A stretch of 45,258 bases of DNA from Mastigocoleus testarum BC008. GTDB taxonomy: Bacteria; Cyanobacteriota; Cyanobacteriia; Cyanobacteriales; Nostocaceae. Where the stretch lies: contig NZ_LMTZ01000133.1 of the NCBI RefSeq assembly GCF_001456025.1, forward strand, positions 1 to 45,258, written 5' to 3'. A program made the translations under genes and the position numbers. Of this stretch, positions 15,701 through 23,806 are shown in pieces (within the stretch, counting starts at the first letter, position 1; every line of letters begins with the position of its first letter). The notes beneath the pieces were generated by a model. It did no database searches. It was not told the DNA's origin and worked only from the letters and a program-made list of their open reading frames with translations.

Positions 15701-17170
15701 ATGCAGGCCATTAACAAAAACTCATCAAAAGCAGCCTGGACCAAAGCAATTGCTCAACCGGGTGAAGAATTTCCCCTCACCCCGTTAAAAATTTTATCTG
15801 GTCACGGTCAAATCCCTGTAGGATTGTGTGGAACCCTGTATCGTAATGGCCCAGGTCGTTTAGAACGTGGTGGAATTCACGTAGGGCACTGGTTTGATGG
15901 CGACGGTGCCATTCTTGCTGTATATTTTAATCTTCCCGGTCAAAAGGGGGGTGCTAGCGCTATTTACCGTTATGTTGAAACTGCTGGTTATAAAGCAGAA
16001 ACAAAAGCAGGTAAATTACTTTATAGCAACTATGGAATGAAAGCACCAGGGCCATTTTGGAATCAATGGCTCAGACCTGTGAAAAATTCTGCAAATACTT
16101 CAGTGCTTGCACTTCAAGATAAACTTTTGGCACTTTGGGAAGGTGCCGAACCCTATGCTTTAGATTTAAAAAATCTTGCAACTTTGGGTAAAGATAATTT
16201 GGGTGGATTAAGCGATGAAATGTCTTATTCTGCTCATCCTAAGATTGACGCTGCAACGGGCGAAATTTTTAATTTTGGTATTACACCCGGTAGAAAAACA
16301 ATCTTAAATATCTACAGAAGCGATTCTAGTGGAAAAATTCTGCAAAAAGCAAAGCATCAACTTGAGGGTATACCTTTGGTGCATGATTTTGTGTTAGCAG
16401 GTGAATATCTGGTATTTTTTATACCTCCAGTTAGATTGCATTTCAAGTCTGTATTAATGGGTTCTAGCTGTTTCAGCAATGCACTGAAGTGGGAACCTGA
16501 ATTGGGAACACAAATTTTAGTATTAGATCGTCATAGTTTACAAATTGTCAGTCGTAGTGAAACTGAATCTTGGTTTCAATGGCATTTTGCCAACGGTTTT
16601 GTAGATCCTGAGAATAATTTAATTGTAGATATGGCTTGCTATGAGGATTTTCAAACCAACCAATTTCTCAAGGAAGTTGCAACAGGTGAAACTCACACTG
16701 TTGCTGAAAGTAGACTGACACGAGTTACATTAAACCCTACCACAGGGAAAGTTATAAATACCGAACGGATATTAGATCGTCATTGTGAATTTCCGATTGT
16801 TCCCCCATCTCGTGTTGGCAAAGAATCTCGCTATACTTACTTTTCTATTGCTCGACAAGGCACAGATATCGGTCGAGAATTATTGAATGGAATTGCTCGG
16901 TTGAATCATGACACTAACACTATTACTGAAGCAGTATTTCCCGACAATCATTATCCATCGGAACCAATTTACGTTTCCGATCAAAGAAATCCACTTCAGG
17001 CTTGGATTTTAACTGTAGTTTACAATGCAGATGAAAAGCATGGACCTAACGGTCGTAGTGAGGTTTGGGTTTTTGATGCTGCTCGTTTGAACATAGAACC
17101 TGTTTGTAAATTAGAACTACCCAAGGTGATTCCCCCAGGATTTCACGGAACTTGGAAACAGGAAGATTAG
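15701..17170 (+). CDS. Carotenoid cleavage oxygenase (apocarotenoid oxygenase type)
   Basis: A 489-residue member of the RPE65/carotenoid oxygenase family, similar in length and layout to the cyanobacterial apocarotenoid-15,15'-oxygenase. These enzymes cut a conjugated double bond of carotenoids or apocarotenals with O2 to give retinal-like aldehydes. The four iron-binding histidines of the seven-bladed propeller are visible: H179 in 'SAHPKID', H228 in 'VHDF', H295 in 'QWHFAN' and H482 in 'GFHGTW'. The N-terminal 'GTLYRNGPGRLE' and 'HWFDGDG' are family signatures. No signal peptide; probably cytosolic or membrane-associated. It is monocistronic, and the ATG at 15701 lacks a strong Shine-Dalgarno. 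The substrate cannot be fixed from sequence. Confidence 0.92.
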   Translation: MQAINKNSSKAAWTKAIAQPGEEFPLTPLKILSGHGQIPVGLCGTLYRNGPGRLERGGIHVGHWFDGDGAILAVYFNLPGQKGGASAIYRYVETAGYKAETKAGKLLYSNYGMKAPGPFWNQWLRPVKNSANTSVLALQDKLLALWEGAEPYALDLKNLATLGKDNLGGLSDEMSYSAHPKIDAATGEIFNFGITPGRKTILNIYRSDSSGKILQKAKHQLEGIPLVHDFVLAGEYLVFFIPPVRLHFKSVLMGSSCFSNALKWEPELGTQILVLDRHSLQIVSRSETESWFQWHFANGFVDPENNLIVDMACYEDFQTNQFLKEVATGETHTVAESRLTRVTLNPTTGKVINTERILDRHCEFPIVPPSRVGKESRYTYFSIARQGTDIGRELLNGIARLNHDTNTITEAVFPDNHYPSEPIYVSDQRNPLQAWILTVVYNADEKHGPNGRSEVWVFDAARLNIEPVCKLELPKVIPPGFHGTWKQED

Positions 17171-17346
17171 CAACAATTTTCAATCGCAGAATTTAGGAGT
17201 AAGGAGATAGAAGAAAGGATTCAAACCAGTTGAAAAGTGTTTCAGTTGTACCTTACTTACTTGCAATCCCTTATAAAAATAGTACTTGGGATTGGGATGA
17301 TAAAATTAGTTAGTTCTATGCCTCCATCTCATTAGCAAACTCAAGT

Positions 17347-17402
17347 AGGGGATTTGCGATCGCACAAATGAACTAATCGCCCACGATCAATCCAAATCCC
17401 CT
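17347..17402. terminator. Hairpin in the convergent gap (possible bidirectional terminator)
   Basis: AGGGGATTT at 17347-17355 pairs with AAATCCCCT at 17394-17402 (9 bp, 38-base loop that includes a GCGATCGC octamer). It lies between the ends of two convergent genes, so it could stop transcription from both sides. The long loop makes this tentative. Confidence 0.3.
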
Positions 17403-17424
17403 GTAGTTTGATCCCGAAGAAATC

Positions 17425-18522
17425 TTAAACAACAAATGCGTCTACTTGAGCGGTACCAATATTAAATCCACTACTAAATGCATCTACACTAAATACGTCA
17501 TTAAGAGCTGTTGCAGCTTGCTCTGAAAGATTCACGTTGACGTCAGTTAAATCTAAATTAGTAAATATTCCTTTTGTTTTGGTGCCCACATTCTCCAGTT
17601 CTAAATCAAATAATGGAATGCGAGTTACCAAACTATCATTTGCAATTACTGTTCCTGTCAAAACAGGTTCACTATCGACATTATTAATAACGAAGTCTGT
17701 TAAATTAACTTCTGTATCTCCAGTGGTAAAAGTCAAACCACCCTTGTGGAAAATTTCTACTTCTGTGTTATCCAGATCGGTTGCTCCACCAGTAATTAAG
17801 AAATCAGCAACTCCATTACAAATATGAGTCCCGCCAAACCCTGTCGCCTGAACGTTCAAATCTCCCAATGCATTTACTAGAGAGTCACTTAACTCAACAT
17901 AAGTTCTACCTGCAGGAAGTACGTCTTGGGTTTGAGATGCTTCTGAAAATAGTAAGCTATCGTCAATAAAATCTATAATAGGTAATCTACCATCGCTAAT
18001 ATTACCGTTACTGGGGTCGAAAAGTGCATCCACTTTAGCAGTACCGATATTGAAGTCAGGAACAAAAGCCGTAACTCCAAAAGCCTCATTGAGAACATTA
18101 GCTGCAACATCTGTAAGAGTAACATTGACATTGTCAATATCTAGGTTGCTACCACCCCGATCTTCAGAGGTTCCAATACTACCAATTTCTAAATTAAATA
18201 ATGGAGCGCGAGTAATAATATCCCCGTTAACTGAGACTAATCCAGTTAATACTGTCCCATCTTCCAAATTGCTAATCACAAAGTCCGTGAGGTTGACTTC
18301 TGTGTCTCCCGCTCTAAAACTCAATCCTCCACTGTGAGAAACTTCAACTCTAGTACTATCTAGATCCGTAGCACCTCCAATAATAGGGAAAATTGCCACA
18401 CCGTCCGTAATTTGAGTGTTACCAAATCCACCAGCGTGCACATTCAAGGAACTCAAAGCATTCACCAACTCAGTACTTAATACTACTGAAGTTTGACCGT
18501 TGGGATTTGCTGAATAAGTCAT
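17425..18522 (-). CDS. Two-domain internally duplicated acidic protein
   Basis: A 365-residue protein built from two copies of a domain of about 165 residues (about 9-170 and 205-365). Each has 'LVNALSSLNVHAGGFG'-like starts, the line 'GGATDLD', then 'SGGLSFRAGDTEVNLTDFVI' (copy 2: 'KGGLTFTTGDTEVNLTDFVI'), 'PLFNLEIGSIG' and the end 'FNIGTAKVDALF'. It is rich in Asp, Asn, Thr and Val and poor in Lys, a pattern of secreted beta-rich proteins, but no classical signal peptide is present, so any export would use a non-classical route. The pattern 'HSGGL...G.T.VNLTDF' recalls HtaA-like or surface beta domains in other bacteria; this similarity is only suggestive. Function unknown. Confidence 0.7.
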   Translation of the reverse strand: MTYSANPNGQTSVVLSTELVNALSSLNVHAGGFGNTQITDGVAIFPIIGGATDLDSTRVEVSHSGGLSFRAGDTEVNLTDFVISNLEDGTVLTGLVSVNGDIITRAPLFNLEIGSIGTSEDRGGSNLDIDNVNVTLTDVAANVLNEAFGVTAFVPDFNIGTAKVDALFDPSNGNISDGRLPIIDFIDDSLLFSEASQTQDVLPAGRTYVELSDSLVNALGDLNVQATGFGGTHICNGVADFLITGGATDLDNTEVEIFHKGGLTFTTGDTEVNLTDFVINNVDSEPVLTGTVIANDSLVTRIPLFDLELENVGTKTKGIFTNLDLTDVNVNLSEQAATALNDVFSVDAFSSGFNIGTAQVDAFVV

Positions 18523-19316
18523 TTGTAGAACCCCAAAATATTTATAGATATTGTTGATAGACTGATTTTTTGCTATAACTACCTAAATTAAGTTAGGTGA
18601 AATATTTTGTCAAGTTGTAACAGTAATTGATTTTCCGTCACGTCGCTGAGACTCCAAAATATAGAGTATTTTTGAAAACTTGACTATCTGTCAATTGTTT
18701 TCGCTTGTTGTTGTGAGATATACTCTGTCCTTGAAGCGTTTAAAGACCGCACCATCACTTGCAATCATTAAGAAATATTAATAGCATGAACTTAGATGTA
18801 TTTTTCTTTCTTATTTACTTAATCAGAAAAACTAGCAAAAGAATATTTCTATTTTTATGATTATTGCTTAAATATAAAATTTATTTGAAATAATACTTGT
18901 TTTAAAAAAATATACTCTAAGTAAACCAATTGTAAGTAGTAATAACTAAATAAAGTTATAATATTTTATTCTAAACAAATTTGAAACTCTTTAATGAAAG
19001 AGGTTATGCCGATTAAATATAATCAAATAATTAAAATATGTTTTTTGGTGATTTTTGTGCTAAAAATACTGTTTATTGCCTCTTGTATTACGTGAAGCAA
19101 TACTAAAATAATATCTTTTAATGATATTTTTTCATTTATTGGTTAACAAAATCTTTGAAAAAAAGCTTAATCTTTAACAAGAAAAAATAATTAAGGCTGC
19201 GTAAAACAGCTAAAGTTTTGTTAAGATGCAAATGTAGGTGATGCGTCACCAGTTTAGCGGAATCAGTTCTGATGATTTAGAAGAAGTAAGTGTAAACAGC
19301 GAAGGAGTAAATAATT
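18523..19316. other. Long AT-rich intergenic region
   Basis: Almost 800 bp without a credible gene, very AT-rich at 18780-19200. A small palindrome GGTGATGCGTCACC at 19237-19250 lies 66 bp before the small membrane protein gene and could be an operator or a leader hairpin. A good ribosome-binding site (GAAGGAG) precedes 19317. Confidence 0.4.
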
Positions 19317-19454
19317 ATGGATAACTATATTTTCTTTGAAGAAGGCTTGTGGATGCTAGTTTATGCTTTCTTGTTATCCTCAGTTGGACTCATTGCAGTT
19401 TCTGGAATTGGTTTAGCAGTAATCGAAAGTATTGAAAGAACAAATAATCGATAA
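19317..19454 (+). CDS. Small single-pass membrane protein (45 aa)
   Basis: A 45-codon frame from ATG 19317, preceded by AAGGAG at good spacing. The protein begins 'MDNYIFFEEGLW', has one hydrophobic helix (about 13-36, 'LVYAFLLSSVGLIAVSGIGL') and a polar end 'ESIERTNNR'. It resembles the many single-helix proteins of cyanobacterial thylakoid complexes in size and layout, but it lacks a recognisable signature. It may be a counterpart of the 40-residue protein at 12301-12423. It stands alone, with a GC-rich interspersed repeat downstream. Confidence 0.55.
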   Translation: MDNYIFFEEGLWMLVYAFLLSSVGLIAVSGIGLAVIESIERTNNR

Positions 19455-19823
19455 TATTAATTAGAATAATAATACTGGTACAGGTCAGCAGAAATAAAGC
19501 AACTATTTATAAAGTCTAGAAGCTAGATAATATAATACTTTTGACTTATATCCTACGGACACGCCATCCTATGGACACGCGCTTTGGCTCCGCCGACGCC
19601 GCAGACTTTAGTTGCGCTACCTACGGTTCGGATCCGCTAATGACTTCCGCACAGTGGTACTAGATAGTTTTCTTCTTGCTACTAATGGTTGGTGTTCGCT
19701 CCTGAAAAAAGCTGGGAATAATAGATATTGAGACTCAAGGGAGTAAGCAAACTCCATATCTAGAAAAAATTGAGTTTCGAAAACACCAATACTGCAAAAC
19801 TCTAGAGCAAGGAGAAAACCGAC
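19455..19823. other. Intergenic with GC-rich interspersed repeat
   Basis: The 369-bp gap contains a GC-rich repeat-like block at about 19553-19640 that stands out from its AT-rich surroundings. The 14-mer TGCGCTACCTACGG (19613-19626) recurs exactly at 39397-39410, followed in both places by a GGATCCG. A good ribosome-binding site (AAGGAG) precedes the gene at 19824. Confidence 0.5.
19553..19640. repeat. GC-rich interspersed repeat block
   Basis: A mosaic of short related words (CCTACGGACACGC, CCTATGGACACGC, GCTACCTACGG, GGATCCGCT) typical of dispersed cyanobacterial repeats. It shares a perfect 14-mer with the block near 39384-39470. Confidence 0.5.
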
Positions 19824-20270
19824 ATGAGTTTATCTGAAAATTTATTGAGCACGCAGGCTAGGAGACAAGAAGTCTTCACTACAACGGAAGCTTTCACTGC
19901 CATTATTTTAGCAGCTACGGCTTCAGACGGTTATATTTCTCAACAACGAGCCGATGATATTTCCTCTGCCTTATTGCGAATAAAGCTTTTTAGTGGTTAT
20001 TCCGGTGAAACTGTAGCTCAGATGTTGGATAAACTATTAGGTCTTTTGAGACGAGATGGATTCAACGTTTTGTTCAACACTGCTAAGGAGTCATTACCGC
20101 AAAACCTAAGAGAGACATCCTTTGCTGTAGCTACAGATTTGGTCTTGTCTGACAGCGTTGTAAGCGAAGAAGAGAGAAGTTTTTTAAACGATCTGCATCA
20201 AGCTTTAAATATAGACACTACTACAGCAACAAAAATTGTCGAGATCATGACAATTAAGAATCAAGGATAG
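19824..20270 (+). CDS. TerB-like tellurite-resistance family protein
   Basis: A 148-residue all-helical protein of the TerB type. The characteristic acidic, metal-binding loops appear twice: 'ATASDGYISQQRADDI' near residue 32 and 'LSDSVVSEEERSFLNDL' near residue 112. TerB-like proteins bind divalent metal ions and occur in tellurite-resistance, stress-response and phage-defence contexts. In cyanobacteria single TerB-domain proteins are common and mostly uncharacterised. The start has a good AAGGAG ribosome-binding site. No other ter gene is nearby, so a general stress role is the most that can be inferred. A hairpin 180 bp downstream may end the transcript. Confidence 0.75.
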   Translation: MSLSENLLSTQARRQEVFTTTEAFTAIILAATASDGYISQQRADDISSALLRIKLFSGYSGETVAQMLDKLLGLLRRDGFNVLFNTAKESLPQNLRETSFAVATDLVLSDSVVSEEERSFLNDLHQALNIDTTTATKIVEIMTIKNQG

Positions 20271-20450
20271 AACAAGATTTTTATATAATAAGGACTTTAC
20301 AAAATCGCAATAGTGGGTTCTCGTAAATTGGACCGTACGCTTAGTAACCGTGGGAAGACAAAAAATTAGAGGATAGTACTTTCTACTTATTCTTCTTATC
20401 CTCAAGCAAAATTTAATAAATTTAATCTATTGTTTGTATAAACTAAACTT

Positions 20451-20480
20451 GCCAAAGGAGTTATGCTTCTTTGGCATTAT
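20451..20480 (+). terminator. Terminator-like hairpin before murF
   Basis: GCCAAAG (20451-20457) pairs with CTTTGGC (20469-20475) around an 11-base loop, followed by ATTATTTTG. It lies in the 391-bp gap between the TerB-like gene and murF, whose remainder holds no visible gene. Confidence 0.45.
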
Positions 20481-20661
20481 TTTGTACAAACTTTTTAACT
20501 TACTTTAAACAATGCCCTATAGCATTGTTAAATGCTTTGCTTTATATTTTCCTTTATAAAATTATAGGATTTAAACACTTTTTGTTTTCTCTTTAAGCCA
20601 GAGTGGTTTTTTCACCACAATTTTGGCGCGTCATTACCATTAAATCCAAAAAGTATTCATT

Positions 20662-22017
20662 ATGCTTTGTTCTACCACACTATCTCAATTAGCTGAAGTA
20701 TTAAAAGCTAAGCAAATTAACTTACCGGGGAATATTCTATCTCAAAAAATTACTGGTATTCAAACAGATAGCCGCATACTTAAGCCAGGGGAAGTATTTG
20801 TTGCTTTTCGAGGAGAAAAATTTGATGGACATGAATTTATTCCAGGAGTTTTTGCTAAAGGTGCTTTAGCTGCAATAGTCGACGAGAAATATCAAAATCA
20901 AGAGTTTCCCGAACTGCAAGTTAAAAATACCCTTGTTGCTTACCAAAAAATTGCTCGATGGTGGCGCGATCGCTTTGATGTTCCAGTTATTGGCGTAACA
21001 GGTTCTGTGGGAAAGACCACAACTAAGGAGCTGATAGCAGCAGTTTTATCAACCCAAGGCAGTGTTCTTAAGACCTACGCTAACTACAATAACGAAATAG
21101 GCGTACCAAAAACCCTGCTGGGACTAACACCGCAGCATCAGTACGCTGTAATTGAAATGGCAATGCGAGGTCAGGGACAAATTGCTGAACTGACCCAAAT
21201 TGCTCGCCCAAATATTGGTGTAATTACCAATGTGGGTACAGCACATATCGAACTATTAGGTTCGGAAGCTGCTATTGCTAATGCGAAATGCGAACTGCTT
21301 GCACAAATGCCTACTGACGGTGTTGCAATCCTCAACCATGATAACCCCCTATTACTAGAAACTGCAGCTAAGGTCTGGCAAGGTAAATGTATCACCTTTG
21401 GCTTATTTGGCGGTGACATCCAAGGACAGATGATTGACAATTATACTGTGGAGGTTGATGGGATGAGATTACCTTTACCTTTACCGGGACGTCACAACGC
21501 CAGCAATTTTATGGCTGCTCTTGCTGTTGCTCAGGTTTTAGGGATTGATTGGTCAATTTTAAAATCTGGGGTAACAGTAGATATGCCGGGTGGGCGATCG
21601 CAGCGATTTGAATTACCCAATGATGTAGTCATCCTAGACGAAACTTACAATGCCGCACCAGAAGCAATGACAGCAGCATTAAACTTACTAGCAGAAACTC
21701 CAGGTAAGCGTAAAATTGCTGTTTTAGGAGCAATGAAGGAACTGGGAGAACGTTCCTTATCTCTACATCAGAGAGTCGGAGAAACAGTCAGAAATTTAAA
21801 ATTAGATGCTCTAATGGTTTTGATTGACTGTAACGATGCAGAAGCCATTGCAATGAACGCTGAAGGTATTCTAACGGAATGCTTTTCGAGCCATGAAGAT
21901 TTAATTAGTCGCTTAAAGAAATTTGTTGAACCAGGTGACAGGTTACTATTTAAAGCTGCCCATTCTGTAGGTTTAGATCGGGTTGCTGACGGGCTTCGTA
22001 AAGAGATGGCTGGTTAG
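20662..22017 (+). CDS. murF: UDP-N-acetylmuramoyl-tripeptide--D-alanyl-D-alanine ligase
   Basis: MurF adds D-Ala-D-Ala to UDP-MurNAc-tripeptide in the cytoplasm, the last soluble step in making the peptidoglycan stem peptide, using ATP. The 451-residue length is normal. The N-terminal domain has 'ITGIQTDSRILKPGEVFVAF'. The central domain has the ATP loop 'GVTGSVGKTTTKE' (111-123), 'NNEIGVP' and 'ITNVGTAHIELLGS'. The C-terminal domain has 'PGRHNASNFMAALAVAQ' and 'ILDETYNAAPEAM'. All Mur-ligase signatures are present. It is the clearest housekeeping gene in the window and stands alone. Heptanucleotide repeats start 11 bp after its stop. Confidence 0.96.
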   Translation: MLCSTTLSQLAEVLKAKQINLPGNILSQKITGIQTDSRILKPGEVFVAFRGEKFDGHEFIPGVFAKGALAAIVDEKYQNQEFPELQVKNTLVAYQKIARWWRDRFDVPVIGVTGSVGKTTTKELIAAVLSTQGSVLKTYANYNNEIGVPKTLLGLTPQHQYAVIEMAMRGQGQIAELTQIARPNIGVITNVGTAHIELLGSEAAIANAKCELLAQMPTDGVAILNHDNPLLLETAAKVWQGKCITFGLFGGDIQGQMIDNYTVEVDGMRLPLPLPGRHNASNFMAALAVAQVLGIDWSILKSGVTVDMPGGRSQRFELPNDVVILDETYNAAPEAMTAALNLLAETPGKRKIAVLGAMKELGERSLSLHQRVGETVRNLKLDALMVLIDCNDAEAIAMNAEGILTECFSSHEDLISRLKKFVEPGDRLLFKAAHSVGLDRVADGLRKEMAG

Positions 22018-22027
22018 TTACTTGTTG

Positions 22028-22132
22028 TTGGTAATTGGTAATTGGTAATTGGTAATTGGTAATTGGTAATTGGTAATTGGTAATTGGTAATTGGTAATTG
22101 GTAATTGGTAATCGGTAACTGGTAATCGGTGA
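22028..22132. repeat. Heptanucleotide tandem repeat (TTGGTAA)12 plus degenerate units
   Basis: Twelve perfect head-to-tail copies of TTGGTAA (22028-22111), then TCGGTAA, CTGGTAA and TCGGTGA. This is a short tandemly repeated repetitive sequence of the kind common in heterocystous cyanobacteria. It starts just after murF, between convergent genes. Copy number is probably variable between strains. Confidence 0.9.
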
Positions 22133-22136
22133 TTTC

Positions 22137-22199
22137 TTACTCATCACTCATTACTTATTACTTATTACTCGTTACTTATTACTTATTACTCGTTACTCA
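22137..22199. repeat. Second heptanucleotide array (TTACTTA/TTACTCG)
   Basis: Nine contiguous 7-base units: TTACTCA, TCACTCA, then TTACTTA-TTACTTA-TTACTCG twice, then TTACTCA. The inner 21-bp higher-order unit is itself duplicated. It directly follows the TTGGTAA array. Confidence 0.85.
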
Positions 22200-22203
22200 G
22201 TAA

Positions 22204-22530
22204 CTAGGAATCCGGCAAAGGAGAATGACTTTTGGAAAACAAAATTGCTCCTAAATTGCAGATCCAACAAGTAACAGCTAGCCACATCAAAATAAAAGTT
22301 GGAAGCATTACTACACCAACCATAAACCAGGTATAGACATGAAATACCATCACTAGAGCCCAGAAGCTAGCAAAAGCTGCAGATTGCCACACTTGAGCAG
22401 AGGAACGACGGAGTGCTGAGAGACCTATTGTCAGTGAAGTAGACAGCAAGTTAGCTGGCACTAAAAATGAACAAATTCCAATGCAGTTGTTACGAGAAAA
22501 TTCAGCTATCGTGTTTAAATCAAACATCAA
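22204..22530 (-). CDS. Small integral membrane protein (108 aa)
   Basis: A 108-residue protein with three or four hydrophobic helices: about 17-40 ('IGICSFLVPANLLSTSLTIG'), about 50-68 ('SAAFASFWALVMVFHVYTWF') and about 70-100 ('VVMLPTFILMWLAVTCWICN'), joined by a short basic loop 'LRRSS'. It is compact, with no known domain. It converges on murF, with the tandem repeats between the two genes ending 4 bp from its stop codon. It is probably a conserved cyanobacterial membrane protein of unknown function. The composition and clean start support a real gene. Confidence 0.65.
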   Translation of the reverse strand: MMFDLNTIAEFSRNNCIGICSFLVPANLLSTSLTIGLSALRRSSAQVWQSAAFASFWALVMVFHVYTWFMVGVVMLPTFILMWLAVTCWICNLGAILFSKSHSPLPDS

Positions 22531-22695
22531 TCCTGTTGATTTATTTATCTAATTATAAATTATTGTATCTCTCTCTTAAAAGAATTTAAATTCTCCAAAT
22601 TCTTATCTATTTTACCTCCTAAGCACAATTCAATACTTAATGGCCTATACCCGGTTAAAATATCTTTGAGTTCTGCTGCTTTAAATTTTTTTAAT

Positions 22696-23679
22696 GTGAC
22701 CAAAAATCTTACATATGCCATTCTGGGAACTGGCGCTTTAGGAGGATTCTATGGTGCTAAGTTGCAACAAGCAGGGTTGGAAGTTCATTTTCTAGTTCGT
22801 AGCGATTACGAAAGTGTCCGGCGTAATGGTTTATTTGTGGAGTCTGTTGATGGAGATTTTCGATTAAATCGGGTAAATGCTTACTGTGATGTAAGAAATA
22901 TGCCTGCTTGTGATGTTGCGATCGTGGCATTAAAAACAACACAAAATCATCTTCTTCCGGACATCTTACTGCCCATACTCAAGGAAAATAGTACGGTCTT
23001 GGTGTTGCAAAATGGACTTGGGATTGAAGAAGAAGTTGCAGCAATCATTGATCGTTATAAAGTTAGCGGACATAAAATCGGTGAAACTAAAATAATAGGT
23101 GGATTATGTTTTTTATGTTCCAATAAGGTCGGAGATGGACATATTCGCCACTTAGCTTACGGAAAAATTAATTTAGGAGAGCATAAAAATAATTCCCAAC
23201 ATGGCGGTATCGCAGATGAAATGCAAATAATTGCAAATGACTTTGAAAGTGCTGGAATTCCGATTGAATTATCATCCGATTTACTTCTTGCTCGTTGGAA
23301 GAAGTTGGTTTGGAATATCCCCTACAACGGATTGTCAGTTGTTTTAGATGCAACTACAGAGGAATTGATGACGAATCCTAATAGCTTGGAATTAGTGAAA
23401 GAGTTAATGCATGAAGTGTTAAGAGGAGCAAAAAGCGTAGAATGTGATATTCCCTTGGAGTTTATTGAGACGATGTTGGAGCATACCCGAAATATGCATC
23501 CTTACCGTACCAGCATGAAGATAGACTATGACGAAAAGCGCCCTTTAGAATTAACAGCAATTTTTTCGAATGCTTTACAAGCAGCATTTTCTCGTGGAGT
23601 TAATTTACCAAAAATTAGATGCTTGTATCAGCAACTACAGTTTTTGGATCTGAGAAATAGAACCAATGCAGTCAAATAA
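22696..23679 (+). CDS. Ketopantoate reductase-like (PanE/ApbA family) oxidoreductase
   Basis: An NAD(P)-dependent 2-oxoacid reductase of the PanE/ApbA type, about 327 residues. The Rossmann loop 'ILGTGALGGFYGAKLQQAG' is at the very N-terminus, followed by 'VALKTTQN' and 'VLVLQNGLG', all typical. The C-terminal helical domain has 'RWKKLVWNIPYNGLSVVLDA' with the conserved K and N, and 'SMKIDYDEKRPLELTAI' with the conserved E. A TTG at 22666 could extend the protein by 10 residues, but the GTG at 22696 puts the nucleotide-binding strand where the family has it; neither start has a strong ribosome-binding site. Cyanobacteria often have such paralogues, so true ketopantoate reduction for pantothenate synthesis is possible but not certain. 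Confidence 0.83.
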   Translation: MTKNLTYAILGTGALGGFYGAKLQQAGLEVHFLVRSDYESVRRNGLFVESVDGDFRLNRVNAYCDVRNMPACDVAIVALKTTQNHLLPDILLPILKENSTVLVLQNGLGIEEEVAAIIDRYKVSGHKIGETKIIGGLCFLCSNKVGDGHIRHLAYGKINLGEHKNNSQHGGIADEMQIIANDFESAGIPIELSSDLLLARWKKLVWNIPYNGLSVVLDATTEELMTNPNSLELVKELMHEVLRGAKSVECDIPLEFIETMLEHTRNMHPYRTSMKIDYDEKRPLELTAIFSNALQAAFSRGVNLPKIRCLYQQLQFLDLRNRTNAVK

Positions 23680-23806
23680 AATATCCAAATTTATGCGGTT
23701 GTTTGAGTTCGAATATCTCTATTGTGAATATGAATAATTCAAAAGATATAGAATTCCAAAGATATAGAGTTTTCACTCATTCTGAAGTATGAAAGTTTCT
23801 AGGATG

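Noticed and set aside
21950..22147. Minus-strand frame encoding repeated LPITNYQ heptapeptides
   Set aside because: It is simply the TTGGTAA heptanucleotide array read in an open frame; 7-bp repeats give a 7-residue periodic frame without being a gene.
22028..22199. Possible CRISPR array
   Set aside because: The repeats are contiguous 7-mers without unique spacers.
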